NCBI GenBank assembly: GCA_024304875.1
Contig: JAMWZF010000075.1
Span: 1-11,157 of the forward strand
Direction: 5' to 3'
DNA: 11,157 nt
Source: Paracoccaceae bacterium
GTDB lineage: Bacteria > Pseudomonadota > Alphaproteobacteria > Rhodobacterales > Rhodobacteraceae
Shown here: positions 1 to 6,947 of the stretch, in pieces
Numbering within the stretch: the first letter of the stretch is position 1
Layout: each line of letters opens with the position of its first letter
Made by a program: the position numbers and the translations under genes
Notes under the pieces: generated by a model
Told to the model about the DNA's origin: nothing
The model's input: only the letters and a program-made list of their open reading frames with translations
The model's database searches: none

Positions 1-654
1 GACCATGGAGGCGCCGACGGGAGAGAGGCCCAGCGCCTCGGACACCATCCCCATCGTGTTGGCGGTGAACTGCCCCGCGCAGGCGCCCGGCCCCGGGATG
101 GCGTGGCGCTGGTAGTCCTCCAGCTCCGCCCGGTCGGCCTCTCCGGCGATCATCCGGCCCACCGTCTCGAAGGCGTCGAGGGCGGATACCTCGCGCCCGC
201 GCACCTGCCCCGGCCGGGTCGCGCCGCCGTGCAGGAAGACCCCCGGCGCGTTGACCCGAACGAGGCCCATCATCAGCCCCGGCAGGTTCTTGTCGCAGCT
301 GCCGATGGCGAGAAGGCCGTCCCAGCAATGGGCGCGCATCGTCGCCTCGACGCTGTCGGCGATCAGCTCGCGCGAGATGAGCGAGAAGCGCATCCCCGGA
401 TGGGCCATGGTCAGCCCGTCCGAGACCGAGACGACCGGCGTCTCGTGCGGATAGCCGCCTGCCCGGCGCACGCCCTCGGCGGCCTGCGCGGCCTGCTGGC
501 CAAGGTTCATGTTGCAGGGCGACATGCCCCCGCCGGTATGGGCGACGGCGATCTGGGGCCGCGCGATGTCCTCGTCCGTCATCCCCATGCCGTAGAGAAA
601 CGCCTTGGCGTTCTCGCGCATCAGGGTCGAGTAGATGGTCGGAAACCGCCGCAT
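1..654 (-). CDS. IlvD/Edd-family dehydratase (dihydroxy-acid or sugar-acid dehydratase), N-terminal 218 residues
   Basis: This is the N-terminal part of an iron-sulfur dehydratase of the IlvD/Edd family, which removes water from 2,3-dihydroxy acids or aldonic acids to give 2-keto acids in the cytoplasm. The reading frame is open to the window edge. Family landmarks are all present: Cys47 in a SPCNMN context, Asp79 in SVSDG, the GSCDKNLPG signature with Cys120, Asp121 and Lys122 (equivalent to the metal-binding Asp and carbamylated Lys), and Cys192 in GPGACAGQFTANT. The three cysteines match the [2Fe-2S] ligands of the family. Members are usually about 550-600 residues, so roughly a third is visible. 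The ATG at 654-652 lies 2 bp after the dctM stop, implying the last visible gene of the TRAP operon; no strong ribosome-binding site is seen, so translation is probably coupled. Its place beside a transporter rather than ilv genes suggests a catabolic paralogue rather than the branched-chain amino acid enzyme. That role is inferred. Confidence 0.88.
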   Translation of the reverse strand, partial: MRRFPTIYSTLMRENAKAFLYGMGMTDEDIARPQIAVAHTGGGMSPCNMNLGQQAAQAAEGVRRAGGYPHETPVVSVSDGLTMAHPGMRFSLISRELIADSVEATMRAHCWDGLLAIGSCDKNLPGLMMGLVRVNAPGVFLHGGATRPGQVRGREVSALDAFETVGRMIAGEADRAELEDYQRHAIPGPGACAGQFTANTMGMVSEALGLSPVGASMV

Positions 655-656
655 CG

Positions 657-1949
657 CTACTGCATCGTCCGCGGCAGCCAGAGCACCAGCGCCGGCATCG
701 CCACCAGCAGCACCAGCCGCAGGATGTCGGCGGCGACGAAGGGCAGGACGCCCTTGAAAATGGTGGTCAGCGGGATCTCCCGCGCGATGGAGTTGATGAC
801 GAAGACGTTCATCCCCACCGGCGGCGTGATGAGGCCGAGTTCCACCGTCATCACGATGATCACGCCGAACCAGATCGGGTCGAACCCCAGCTGGGTGATG
901 ATCGGAAAGACGATGGGCACCAGCAGGATGATCATCGCCATGGCGTCGAGGATGCAGCCCATGATGACGAAGAAGATCAGGATCAGCGTCAGCGTCCCGT
1001 AGGCGCCGAGGTCGAGGGCGACCAGCCAGTCGGTGATCTTCTGCGGGCTCTGCGTGATGGCGAGGAAGTAGCCGAAGAGGATGGCGCCGATCAGGATGGT
1101 GTAGATCGCGACCGAGGTGCGCAGGGCCTCGACGAGGCTGTCGAGCAGGCCGCGCAGCGACAGCTTGCCCCGCAGCATCCCGATGGCCGCGGTCAGGAAG
1201 GACCCCACCGCCGCGGCTTCGGTCGCCGTGGTCACGCCGAAGTAGATCGACCCGATGATGAGCAGGAACAGCAGCAGTACCGCCCAGACCCCGGCGAGGG
1301 AGCGGACGGCCTCGCCCAGGCGGAAGGGCTCGCCCGCCGGCAGGCGCCGACCGTAGGCGAGGCGCACGGCGAGCATGTACATGAGAATCGCGAGGATGCC
1401 GGGGACGATCCCGGCGATGAAGAGGACGCCCACGTCCTGCTCGGTAATGTAGCCGTAGACGGCCAGCACCACGGAGGGCGGGATCAGGATGCCCAAGGTG
1501 CCCCCGGCGGCGATCACCCCGGTGGAGACCTCGGAGGGATAGCCCGCCTGTTTCATCTCGGGCAGGGCGATCTTGGTCATCGTCGCGGCGGTGGCGACGG
1601 AGGAGCCGCAGATCGCGGCGAAGCCCGCGCAGGCGCCCACGGTCGAGATCGCCATGCCGCCCTTCATGAAGCCGAACCAGTGCCGCCCGGCGCGGAAGAG
1701 CTCGCGCGACATGCCGGAATTGGTGGCGAGCACGCCCATCAGGACGAAGAAGGGGATCAGGGTCAGGTTGAAGTCGGTCACCGTGCGGATCGGCGACTGC
1801 GCCAGCAGGTTCAACGCCGGGCCCGGCCCGGTCACGGCGGCGAAGCCGCCGACGCCGACCAGCCCCATGGCGATGCCGATGGGCACCCGCAGGATCATCA
1901 TCGCGAAAAGCGCGACGAAGCCGGTGATCGCGATCAGGTCTCCGCTCAT
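657..1949 (-). CDS. dctM: TRAP transporter large permease (DctM)
   Basis: This is the 430-residue membrane subunit of a tripartite ATP-independent periplasmic transporter, the channel that couples uptake of an organic acid to the sodium gradient. The length is typical for DctM (about 425-430). It is almost entirely hydrophobic with about a dozen membrane segments. Family hallmarks are visible: GSSVATAA at residues 115-122, the MKQAGYPSE segment following it, GILIPPS at 153-159, TATEAAAVGS at 241-250, and the second-half loop GLITPPVGMN at 372-381. The ATG at 1949 overlaps the dctQ stop codon as ATGA, and AAGGA lies just upstream inside dctQ, so the two permease subunits are translationally coupled. 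The dehydratase gene follows after 2 bp. The substrate is not readable from this subunit. Confidence 0.96.
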   Translation of the reverse strand: MSGDLIAITGFVALFAMMILRVPIGIAMGLVGVGGFAAVTGPGPALNLLAQSPIRTVTDFNLTLIPFFVLMGVLATNSGMSRELFRAGRHWFGFMKGGMAISTVGACAGFAAICGSSVATAATMTKIALPEMKQAGYPSEVSTGVIAAGGTLGILIPPSVVLAVYGYITEQDVGVLFIAGIVPGILAILMYMLAVRLAYGRRLPAGEPFRLGEAVRSLAGVWAVLLLFLLIIGSIYFGVTTATEAAAVGSFLTAAIGMLRGKLSLRGLLDSLVEALRTSVAIYTILIGAILFGYFLAITQSPQKITDWLVALDLGAYGTLTLILIFFVIMGCILDAMAMIILLVPIVFPIITQLGFDPIWFGVIIVMTVELGLITPPVGMNVFVINSIAREIPLTTIFKGVLPFVAADILRLVLLVAMPALVLWLPRTMQ

Positions 1950-2470
1950 ACTTCGTCCTTCAGATCGACGGCGTCATAGCTGTCGAGGGTGCCGCGGCCG
2001 CTCAGGACGATCAGCAGCCGGGCGACGATGGCCGGCAGGCTGACGACCACGCCGAGCCAGATCAGCCCCATCAGCGGCCAGGCCTTGAGGCGCAGGTCCA
2101 TGGTGCTCTCGTTGCTCGCCGCCGCGCTGGAGACCCGGCCGAACATCTTCCACGCCAGAAGGACGGTGAAGATCAGGAGCAGGGTCCAGGCGAAGGCGTC
2201 GATCCAGCGGCGGGGTCCGGCGGGGACGGCGTCGGCGAGAAGGTCCACCTTGATGTGCGACCCCCGGTAGCCGACGCTGGCGAAGCCCCACATGATCGCC
2301 GCCCCCAGCAGAAGGCGCGAGAGGTCGAAGGCGTCGGGCAAGGGATAGGCGAAGAGGTATCGCCCCACCGCCGAGGCGACGACGAGGACGGTGACGAGGC
2401 CCATGATGATGCCCGCCACGACCTCGATGCCGTGGGTGATCCGTTCGAGTATGTGCTGAAGGCGGCGCAT
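1946..2470 (-). CDS. dctQ: TRAP transporter small permease (DctQ)
   Basis: This 174-residue protein is the small membrane subunit of the TRAP transporter, which stabilises DctM and forms part of the docking surface for the binding protein. Four hydrophobic segments are visible, at about residues 17-37, 51-68, 90-108 and 130-155. The DctQ pattern appears as PDAFDLSRLLL after the first helix, GSHIKVDLL after the second, and TMDLRLKAWP before the fourth. The start ATG at 2470 is the only good one that keeps the cytoplasmic amphipathic N-terminus (MRRLQHILERITHGIEV); the Shine-Dalgarno is weak. Its stop overlaps the dctM start by 4 bp. It lies 52 bp after dctP, a gap that can form a hairpin. Confidence 0.95.
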   Translation of the reverse strand: MRRLQHILERITHGIEVVAGIIMGLVTVLVVASAVGRYLFAYPLPDAFDLSRLLLGAAIMWGFASVGYRGSHIKVDLLADAVPAGPRRWIDAFAWTLLLIFTVLLAWKMFGRVSSAAASNESTMDLRLKAWPLMGLIWLGVVVSLPAIVARLLIVLSGRGTLDSYDAVDLKDEV

Positions 2471-2478
2471 GGGTGCGT

Positions 2479-2504
2479 CGCGGGCAGCCAGAGCGCCGCC
2501 CGCG
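2479..2504 (-). promoter_or_regulatory. Stem-loop in the dctP-dctQ gap
   Basis: CGCGGGC at 2479-2485 is perfectly complementary to GCCCGCG at 2498-2504, leaving a 12-nt loop in the 52-bp gap between the binding protein and the small permease. In the leftward transcript no T-run follows it, so it does not look like a full terminator. In many transport operons a hairpin at this place protects the upstream binding-protein mRNA or partly attenuates read-through, giving more binding protein than permease. That function is inferred here; only the complementarity is seen. Confidence 0.4.
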
Positions 2505-2522
2505 CCTTTTCATCCGGTCGGA

Positions 2523-3530
2523 TCAGTAGCGCGCGTCGTGACGCTCGAGCGCCTCGACCCAGCCGTCGTAGTACTCCTGGGCGCCCTCTCCGACCTCTTC
2601 CATCCACTGGTCGACCAGCGGCGCGGCGGCGTCACGCCACAGCTGCACCTCTTCCTCGGTCGGCTCGTAGAGGGTGTGTTCGCCGGACGCGATCATCTGG
2701 TCCCGGCCCGAGGCCTCGTTCTCGGCCCAGCCTTCGGAGAACCGGCGCGACCATTCGGGCGTGCAGTGATCGTCGAGGATCGCGCGCAGGTCCTCGGGCA
2801 TGCTGTCATAGGTGTTCCGGTTGATCAGAAGCAGCTGCGCCGAGATGTAGAACGGCATGTCGAGGTGGTTGGGCACCTCGCTGTCGACGCCGAAGATGTA
2901 GACCGAGTTCCAGGGGAAGGTGATCGCATCGGCGGTGCCGTTGGCGATGGCCTCGCGCGCCTCGGGCGCGGGCACCTGCACCGGGCCGCCGCCCAGAAGC
3001 GAGATGAAGCGCGACATGGTGGCGTGGGCGGGCCGGACGTTCAGGCCGTCGATGTCCGCCGGCACCCGGATCGGGTCGCGCGAATGGAAGGTGCCCGGAT
3101 CGTGCGGGTTGGCGAGGCAGAACTTGACGTCCGCCATCTCGGTTTCGGCGATGGGGGCGTACCATTCGTGCAGCGCCTGGGCGCCGCCGGTGGCGTTGTC
3201 GGCGAAGAAGGGGATCTCGATCAGGCTGTAGATCGGGAACCGGCCGGCCTGGTAGCCGGGGTTGGTGTAGGTGATGTCTGCGATCCCGTCGCGGGCCATG
3301 TCGTAGTGGTCGGGCGCCGCGCCCAGCTGCTGCGCCGGGAAGATCGTCACGTCGATCCGGCCGTCCGAGGCCTCGCGCAGCGATTCCACCCAAGGTTCGA
3401 TCCCGAGGGTCTGGATCGGGTGCGTCGGCGGTACCCAATGCGACAGGCGCAGCGTCACGTCCTGGGCCAGAGCGGCACCGGCGGACAGGGCGAGGGCAGT
3501 GGTGCCCCCGAGCAGGGTCTTGAAATTCAT
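2523..3530 (-). CDS. dctP: TRAP transporter periplasmic solute-binding protein (DctP family)
   Basis: This 335-residue secreted protein captures the substrate in the periplasm and delivers it to the DctQM permease. Residues 1-22 form a signal peptide (MNFK, hydrophobic stretch, ALA) with predicted cleavage before Gln23. The mature protein starts with the typical strand DVTLRLSHWVPPTHP. Arg166 in DGLNVRPA sits where DctP proteins carry the arginine that clamps the substrate carboxylate, and FPWNS at 205-209 lies in the region of the second substrate-contact strand. The frame is open further upstream, but ATG 3530 is preceded by GGAGGA at 3540-3535 and begins a clean signal peptide, while the longer version would run into the divergent lyase gene. 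First gene of dctP-dctQ-dctM-dehydratase. The carboxylate substrate is unknown; aromatic acids, keto acids and sugar acids are all known TRAP ligands. Confidence 0.95.
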   Translation of the reverse strand: MNFKTLLGGTTALALSAGAALAQDVTLRLSHWVPPTHPIQTLGIEPWVESLREASDGRIDVTIFPAQQLGAAPDHYDMARDGIADITYTNPGYQAGRFPIYSLIEIPFFADNATGGAQALHEWYAPIAETEMADVKFCLANPHDPGTFHSRDPIRVPADIDGLNVRPAHATMSRFISLLGGGPVQVPAPEAREAIANGTADAITFPWNSVYIFGVDSEVPNHLDMPFYISAQLLLINRNTYDSMPEDLRAILDDHCTPEWSRRFSEGWAENEASGRDQMIASGEHTLYEPTEEEVQLWRDAAAPLVDQWMEEVGEGAQEYYDGWVEALERHDARY

Positions 3531-3645
3531 GGTGTCCTCCCAGACAGATCCCGGCTCGAACGGCCGGATTGCCGTCCGACAATGGCGCATGCATCTTGCG
3601 GCCACAAGTCCGCGGCTGACGCCGAGGCACAGGAAAGGACACGAC
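3531..3645. promoter_or_regulatory. Divergent promoter region between dctP operon and lyase
   Basis: These 115 bp separate the start codons of two divergent units and must hold both promoters. Leftward, GGAGGA (3540-3535) precedes dctP; rightward, AGGAAAGG (3631-3638) precedes the lyase ATG with 7 nt spacing. The middle contains the palindrome ATGCAT within GCGCATGCATC near 3586-3596, but no convincing long inverted repeat and no unambiguous -35/-10 pair. The shortness of the region makes shared regulation of transporter and lyase likely; that is inference. Confidence 0.5.
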
Positions 3646-5292
3646 ATGACGATCACCCTCACCGGCAGCAGCCTGACCCTGGCCGACATCGACGCGGTCG
3701 CCCGCGGCGGCGCCAAGGTGGCGATCAGCGACGATCCGGCGGTCCGCGCCCGGATCGAGGGGTCCCGTGCGGTGATCGCCAAGGCCGTCGAGAAGGGCGA
3801 GGAGATCTACGGCGTCACCACCCTCTTCGGCGGCATGGCGGACGTGCATGTCACCCGCGAGCAGCTGATCGACGTGCAGCGAATCGCGCTCTGGCAGCAC
3901 AAGTCGACCACCGGCCCCCGCCTTCCGCAGGCCGACGTGCGCGCGGCGATGCTGCTGCGGGCCAATTCGCTGGTGCGGGGCGCCTCGGGCGTGCGGACCG
4001 AGCTGATCGACCGGCTGGTGGCCTTCCTCAACGCCGGCGCCGCGCCGCACATGTACCAGCGCGGCTCCATCGGGGCCTCGGGGGACCTCGTGCCGCTGAC
4101 CTACATCGGCGCCTCGATCCTCGGCCTCTCGCCCGAGTTCCTCGTCGACATGGGCGGCGAGACGCAGGATTGCCACACCGTCCTGCGGAAGCTGGGGTTC
4201 GAGCCCATCGACCCCGAGCCGAAGGAGGGCCTCGCCCTGAACAACGGCACCGGGGCCTGCACCGGCGTCGCGGCCAACGTGATGACCCGCGCGCTGGACG
4301 CGGCGGCGATGGCGCTGGGGGTCCATGCCCTTTTCGCGCAGGCGCTGCTGGCCACGGACCAGAGCTTCGATCCCTACATCCACGCCCAGAAGCCCCACCC
4401 CGGCCAGGTCTGGACCGCCGAACGGATGGCAGAGCTGATCCGCGGCGGCAAGACGATCCGGTCCGAGGCCGGCGGCGACCGCGCCAAGCGGCACGGCGAC
4501 CTGATCCAGGACCGCTACGGGATCCGCTGCCTGCCGCAGTTCCTCGGCCCGGTCATGGACGGCCTCGCCACCGCCGCGCGGCAGGTGACGACCGAGGCGA
4601 ATACCGCCAACGACAACCCGCTGATCGACCCCGATACGGGCGAGACCTTCCACACCGGCAACTTCCTGGCGCAATACACCGCCATCGCGATGGACAGCAC
4701 CCGCTACCTGATCGGCCTCATGTGCAAGCACATCGACAGCCAGGTCGCGCTGATGATCACGCCCGCCTTCTCCAACGGGCTGACCCCTGCCCTCGTCGGG
4801 AACATGGAGACCGGGGTCAACGTCGGCCTGAAGAGCCTGCACATCGGGATGAACCAGATGTCGACGCAGATCTCCTACCTCGGGCAGAGCGTGGCCGACC
4901 GCTTTCCGACCCATGCCGAGATGTACAACCAGAACATCAACAGCCAGGCGATGAACGCCGCCAATCTCGCCCGCGACCAGATGGACGTGACCGAGCATTT
5001 CCTTGCCGCGGCGCTGATCACCGGCGTGCAGGCGGTGGAGGTGCGCGCGAAGGTCGAGACCGGCCGCTGCGACGCACGCGAGATCCTGTCGCCCGGAACG
5101 GTACCGCTCTACGAGGCGGTGCGCCGCGCCGCTCTCGGCGAACCGGACGCCGCCCGCACGCTGGTCTGGGACGACATGGACCGGTTCATCCAGCCGATGG
5201 TCGAAGGGGTCATCTCGGACATCTCGGCACGGGGCGGCATCCATGCAGCGCTGGGGAAGCTGCGCGGATCGCTGGACGGTCTGATCGGCTAG
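3646..5292 (+). CDS. MIO-dependent aromatic amino acid ammonia-lyase (HAL/PAL/TAL family), substrate unresolved
   Basis: This cytoplasmic 548-residue enzyme should eliminate ammonia from an aromatic amino acid to give an aryl acrylate (cinnamate, coumarate or urocanate type). The Ala144-Ser145-Gly146 triad in GSIGASGDLVPL cyclises to the MIO electrophile. Tyr55 in IYGVTTLFGG matches the catalytic tyrosine loop; Asn200, the QDRYGIRCLPQ block (288-298, with Tyr291 and Arg294) and NDNPLI (322-327) are the other active-site blocks. By recall, the whole chain follows cyanobacterial PAL, including FSNGLTPALVGN at 375-386 and RFPTHAEMYNQNINSQ at 419-434. Gln429 stands where histidine lyases carry a glutamate, which argues against HutH. 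The selectivity pair is Gln84-His85, not the Phe-Leu of PAL or His-Leu of Rhodobacter TAL. ATG 3646 is chosen for its AGGAAAGG site; an upstream in-frame ATG lies inside dctP. It diverges from the TRAP operon. Confidence 0.93.
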   Translation: MTITLTGSSLTLADIDAVARGGAKVAISDDPAVRARIEGSRAVIAKAVEKGEEIYGVTTLFGGMADVHVTREQLIDVQRIALWQHKSTTGPRLPQADVRAAMLLRANSLVRGASGVRTELIDRLVAFLNAGAAPHMYQRGSIGASGDLVPLTYIGASILGLSPEFLVDMGGETQDCHTVLRKLGFEPIDPEPKEGLALNNGTGACTGVAANVMTRALDAAAMALGVHALFAQALLATDQSFDPYIHAQKPHPGQVWTAERMAELIRGGKTIRSEAGGDRAKRHGDLIQDRYGIRCLPQFLGPVMDGLATAARQVTTEANTANDNPLIDPDTGETFHTGNFLAQYTAIAMDSTRYLIGLMCKHIDSQVALMITPAFSNGLTPALVGNMETGVNVGLKSLHIGMNQMSTQISYLGQSVADRFPTHAEMYNQNINSQAMNAANLARDQMDVTEHFLAAALITGVQAVEVRAKVETGRCDAREILSPGTVPLYEAVRRAALGEPDAARTLVWDDMDRFIQPMVEGVISDISARGGIHAALGKLRGSLDGLIG

Positions 5293-5343
5293 GCCGACAG
5301 GCCTCGCACCCACCGGGCGATGCACCCGCAGGAGAGGACGTTA

Positions 5344-5359
5344 CGGCAGGCCCCTGCCG
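5344..5359 (+). terminator. Weak hairpin downstream of the lyase
   Basis: CGGCAG (5344-5349) pairs with CTGCCG (5354-5359) around a 4-nt loop. A second short hairpin, AGGCC-GACA-GGCCT at 5291-5304, overlaps the stop codon. Neither is followed by a T-run, so these would be imperfect intrinsic terminators at best, and lyase transcription may end by another route. Confidence 0.25.
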
Positions 5360-5403
5360 CGGCGCTCAAAGGTCACAATCTTGCCCTCCGCCTGACATAT
5401 CAC

Positions 5404-5443
5404 TTGTCTCAAATTGGCACATCTAGAAGTTGTATGGCATAAC
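5404..5443 (+). promoter_or_regulatory. Candidate promoter/operator of the membrane-anchored response regulator
   Basis: TTGGCA at 5414-5419 followed after 17 nt by GCATAA (5437-5442) gives a plausible -35/-10 pair for rightward transcription. It overlaps a TTGTCT-AA-TTGGCACAT element (5404-5422) that resembles sequence upstream of the histidine kinase. The surroundings (about 5391-5480) are markedly more A/T-rich than the coding sequence, as expected of a promoter. If right, transcription would begin near 5450, which supports the ATG at 5496. The rest of 5293-5495 shows nothing coding. Confidence 0.3.
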
Positions 5444-5495
5444 GCCGATGCAGCTTTGTTCGGCCGCAAGACAAAAAGAACCTGGAGTCGCTAGA

Positions 5496-6743
5496 ATGGC
5501 AGTCGCCGCAATGCTGATCGTTTCGCTGGTTGGTCTCGGTGTCACCCTTTCGGGTGCCTTGGCTGGAATCGCGGCCGTACCGGCCCTGCCCATCTACGCA
5601 TTTGTCGGCTTCGGAGCCCTTCTGATGGTCTCCACCGGGATGCTCTTCCTTGGCACCACGTCGTCTGTCGGCCGGGCGGGTCGGCAGGCCGGGGCCGCGG
5701 ACGACCAGGACGCCGATTCGGCCGACTTCGGCGACCGGACGCCGCAGAGGGCGGCCTCGACCTCCGGAACCCTGCTTGCCGTCGACGACGACCCCTTCGT
5801 GCTCGACCTCGTCAAGCTCATCGCGGAACATTCCGGCTACTCGAAGGTCACGGTCGTCGGCTCGGCCTACGAGGCGCTCCAGCTGATCGAGAGCCCCATC
5901 CGGTTCGACGGCTTTCTTCTGGACATCTCCATGCCCGGCATGAACGGGATCGAACTGTGCCGCCTGATCCGGGCGCGTGAGGACTATCGGCAGACCCCGG
6001 TCCTGATGCTCACGGCGATGCGCGACCTTCAGCACATCGCCGACGCCTACAAGGCCGGTGCCTCTGACTACGCATCGAAACCCTTCGAGGTTGGCGAACT
6101 GGAGAAGCGGCTGCGCGAGATGCAGACGGCGCAGCGGGCGTGGAAGATCGACGCTGCCGCAGCCGAGCCGGCCCCCCGTCCGGCACGCCCGCCCGTCCGC
6201 CCGGTGCAGCCCGAGGCCAAGGTGGAGCTGACCTCCGAAACCTGCGATGTCGTCACTCTGCAGGCCTACAAGAACTTTCTGACGCAGCTGCCGAACGGCC
6301 GGCTCGATCAGGTTCAGGTCCTGGCGCTCTGGGGCGATTGGCGCGAGCACCCGGTGCAGGCGCCCAAGGCGGCGCCGTCCTCGATGATATCGGAGGAGGA
6401 GCTTCTCAAGGCCGCCGTCACCAGTTTCGATGGCGTGCAGACGCTTGTGACCGCGACCGAGGGCGGAGCGCTGCTCGTCGCGCAGGTCCGGACGGACGAA
6501 ATCCGGCCGGGTCACATCGAGCGTGACTTCGAGAGGGCGCTGCGCCACGTCGGCAAGGCGGGCCGGGGCGGTGTGATCCATGTGCCCATCGTGTCGGTCG
6601 GCAGGCCCGTCTGGCCGTCGGGCCAAAAGCCCGAGCGCGCCGACCAGACGATCGCGAGGGCGATGGCCAATGCCGACAGCCGGCGTGCGGTGAGGATTTC
6701 GCCCTCCCGGAAGGCGACCCCCCTGCTGCGCAAGTTGAGCTGA
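5496..6743 (+). CDS. Membrane-anchored response regulator (two TM helices, REC, diverged GGDEF-like C-terminus)
   Basis: This 415-residue protein has two hydrophobic helices (about 3-28 and 31-53), a polar linker, a REC receiver domain (about 91-212), a proline-rich linker (223-240) and a C-terminal domain (about 250-415). The receiver looks functional: acidic pocket Asp97-Asp98-Asp99, phospho-acceptor Asp143 in LLDISMPGMNG, Thr173 and Lys195. Its C-terminus aligns by pattern with those of the other two regulators (LQAYKNFLTQL, then LALWGD, then EGGALLVAQV), a fold that looks like a strongly degenerate GGDEF domain with no catalytic signature. A response regulator held in the membrane is unusual. 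ATG 5496 is chosen because GGAG at 5484-5487 precedes it by 8 nt; ATG 5448 and TTG 5430 are in frame but lack a ribosome site and lie near or in the presumed promoter. It is monocistronic with a terminator behind it. The output is unknown, presumably protein-protein contact at the membrane. Confidence 0.85.
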   Translation: MAVAAMLIVSLVGLGVTLSGALAGIAAVPALPIYAFVGFGALLMVSTGMLFLGTTSSVGRAGRQAGAADDQDADSADFGDRTPQRAASTSGTLLAVDDDPFVLDLVKLIAEHSGYSKVTVVGSAYEALQLIESPIRFDGFLLDISMPGMNGIELCRLIRAREDYRQTPVLMLTAMRDLQHIADAYKAGASDYASKPFEVGELEKRLREMQTAQRAWKIDAAAAEPAPRPARPPVRPVQPEAKVELTSETCDVVTLQAYKNFLTQLPNGRLDQVQVLALWGDWREHPVQAPKAAPSSMISEEELLKAAVTSFDGVQTLVTATEGGALLVAQVRTDEIRPGHIERDFERALRHVGKAGRGGVIHVPIVSVGRPVWPSGQKPERADQTIARAMANADSRRAVRISPSRKATPLLRKLS

Positions 6744-6766
6744 CAGCCGAACCTTCTTGTCCTGCG

Positions 6767-6798
6767 GGGCAGTCGCGGATCAGCCGCGGCTGCCCTTT
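6767..6798 (+). terminator. Intrinsic terminator of the membrane-anchored regulator gene
   Basis: A 12-bp stem, GGGCAGTCGCGG (6767-6778) against CCGCGGCTGCCC (6784-6795), has one G-U wobble and a 5-nt loop ATCAG. TTT follows directly, with further T-rich sequence to 6804. It starts 24 bp after the stop codon at 6743. Confidence 0.75.
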
Positions 6799-6872
6799 CC
6801 GCTTTGCGACGGCACGCTCGGTCCTGAGCGGAGCATAGGCCGGCCCGCATATCCGGCCGCACAAAATGACAG

Positions 6873-6900
6873 GGGCCCAGCCGCCGTGACGGATGGGCCC
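6873..6900 (-). terminator. Candidate intrinsic terminator of the leftward regulator operon
   Basis: GGGCCCA (6873-6879) and TGGGCCC (6894-6900) form a perfect 7-bp stem with an inner CCG/CGG extension. On the leftward transcript TTTT (6866-6863) follows six nucleotides past the stem. It lies 47 bp after the stop of the leftward gene at 6948. A third stem, GGCCGG/CCGGCC at 6838-6858, sits between this and the rightward terminator. The T-run is displaced, so this is less certain than its partner. Confidence 0.45.
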
Positions 6901-6947
6901 GACCGATGAGGTGCGATGGGGGGGAACGTCGGTGCGACGGGACCCGT

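Noticed and set aside
3531..3782. In-frame extension of dctP to an upstream ATG
   Set aside because: It would place 84 residues ahead of a clear signal peptide, ignore the GGAGGA site and overlap the divergent lyase gene.
3646..5292. Annotation of the lyase as histidine ammonia-lyase (hutH)
   Set aside because: Gln429 replaces the HutH glutamate, the chain follows the cyanobacterial PAL type, and no other hut gene is nearby.
3646..5292. Lyase as supplier of p-coumarate for photoactive yellow protein
   Set aside because: No PYP or coumarate-CoA ligase gene is in the window and the Tyr-type His-Leu pair is absent.
2806..5325. Long - strand open frame opposite the lyase and running into dctP in another frame
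   Set aside because: Same low-complexity composition; both overlapped genes have strong family motifs and ribosome sites in their own frames.
2469..5426. A very long open frame on the + strand (about 985 codons) spanning dctP and the lyase
   Set aside because: Its product is rich in Arg, Pro, Gly and His with no domain pattern, and it is antisense to dctP and out of frame with the lyase. It is an artefact of GC-rich codon use.
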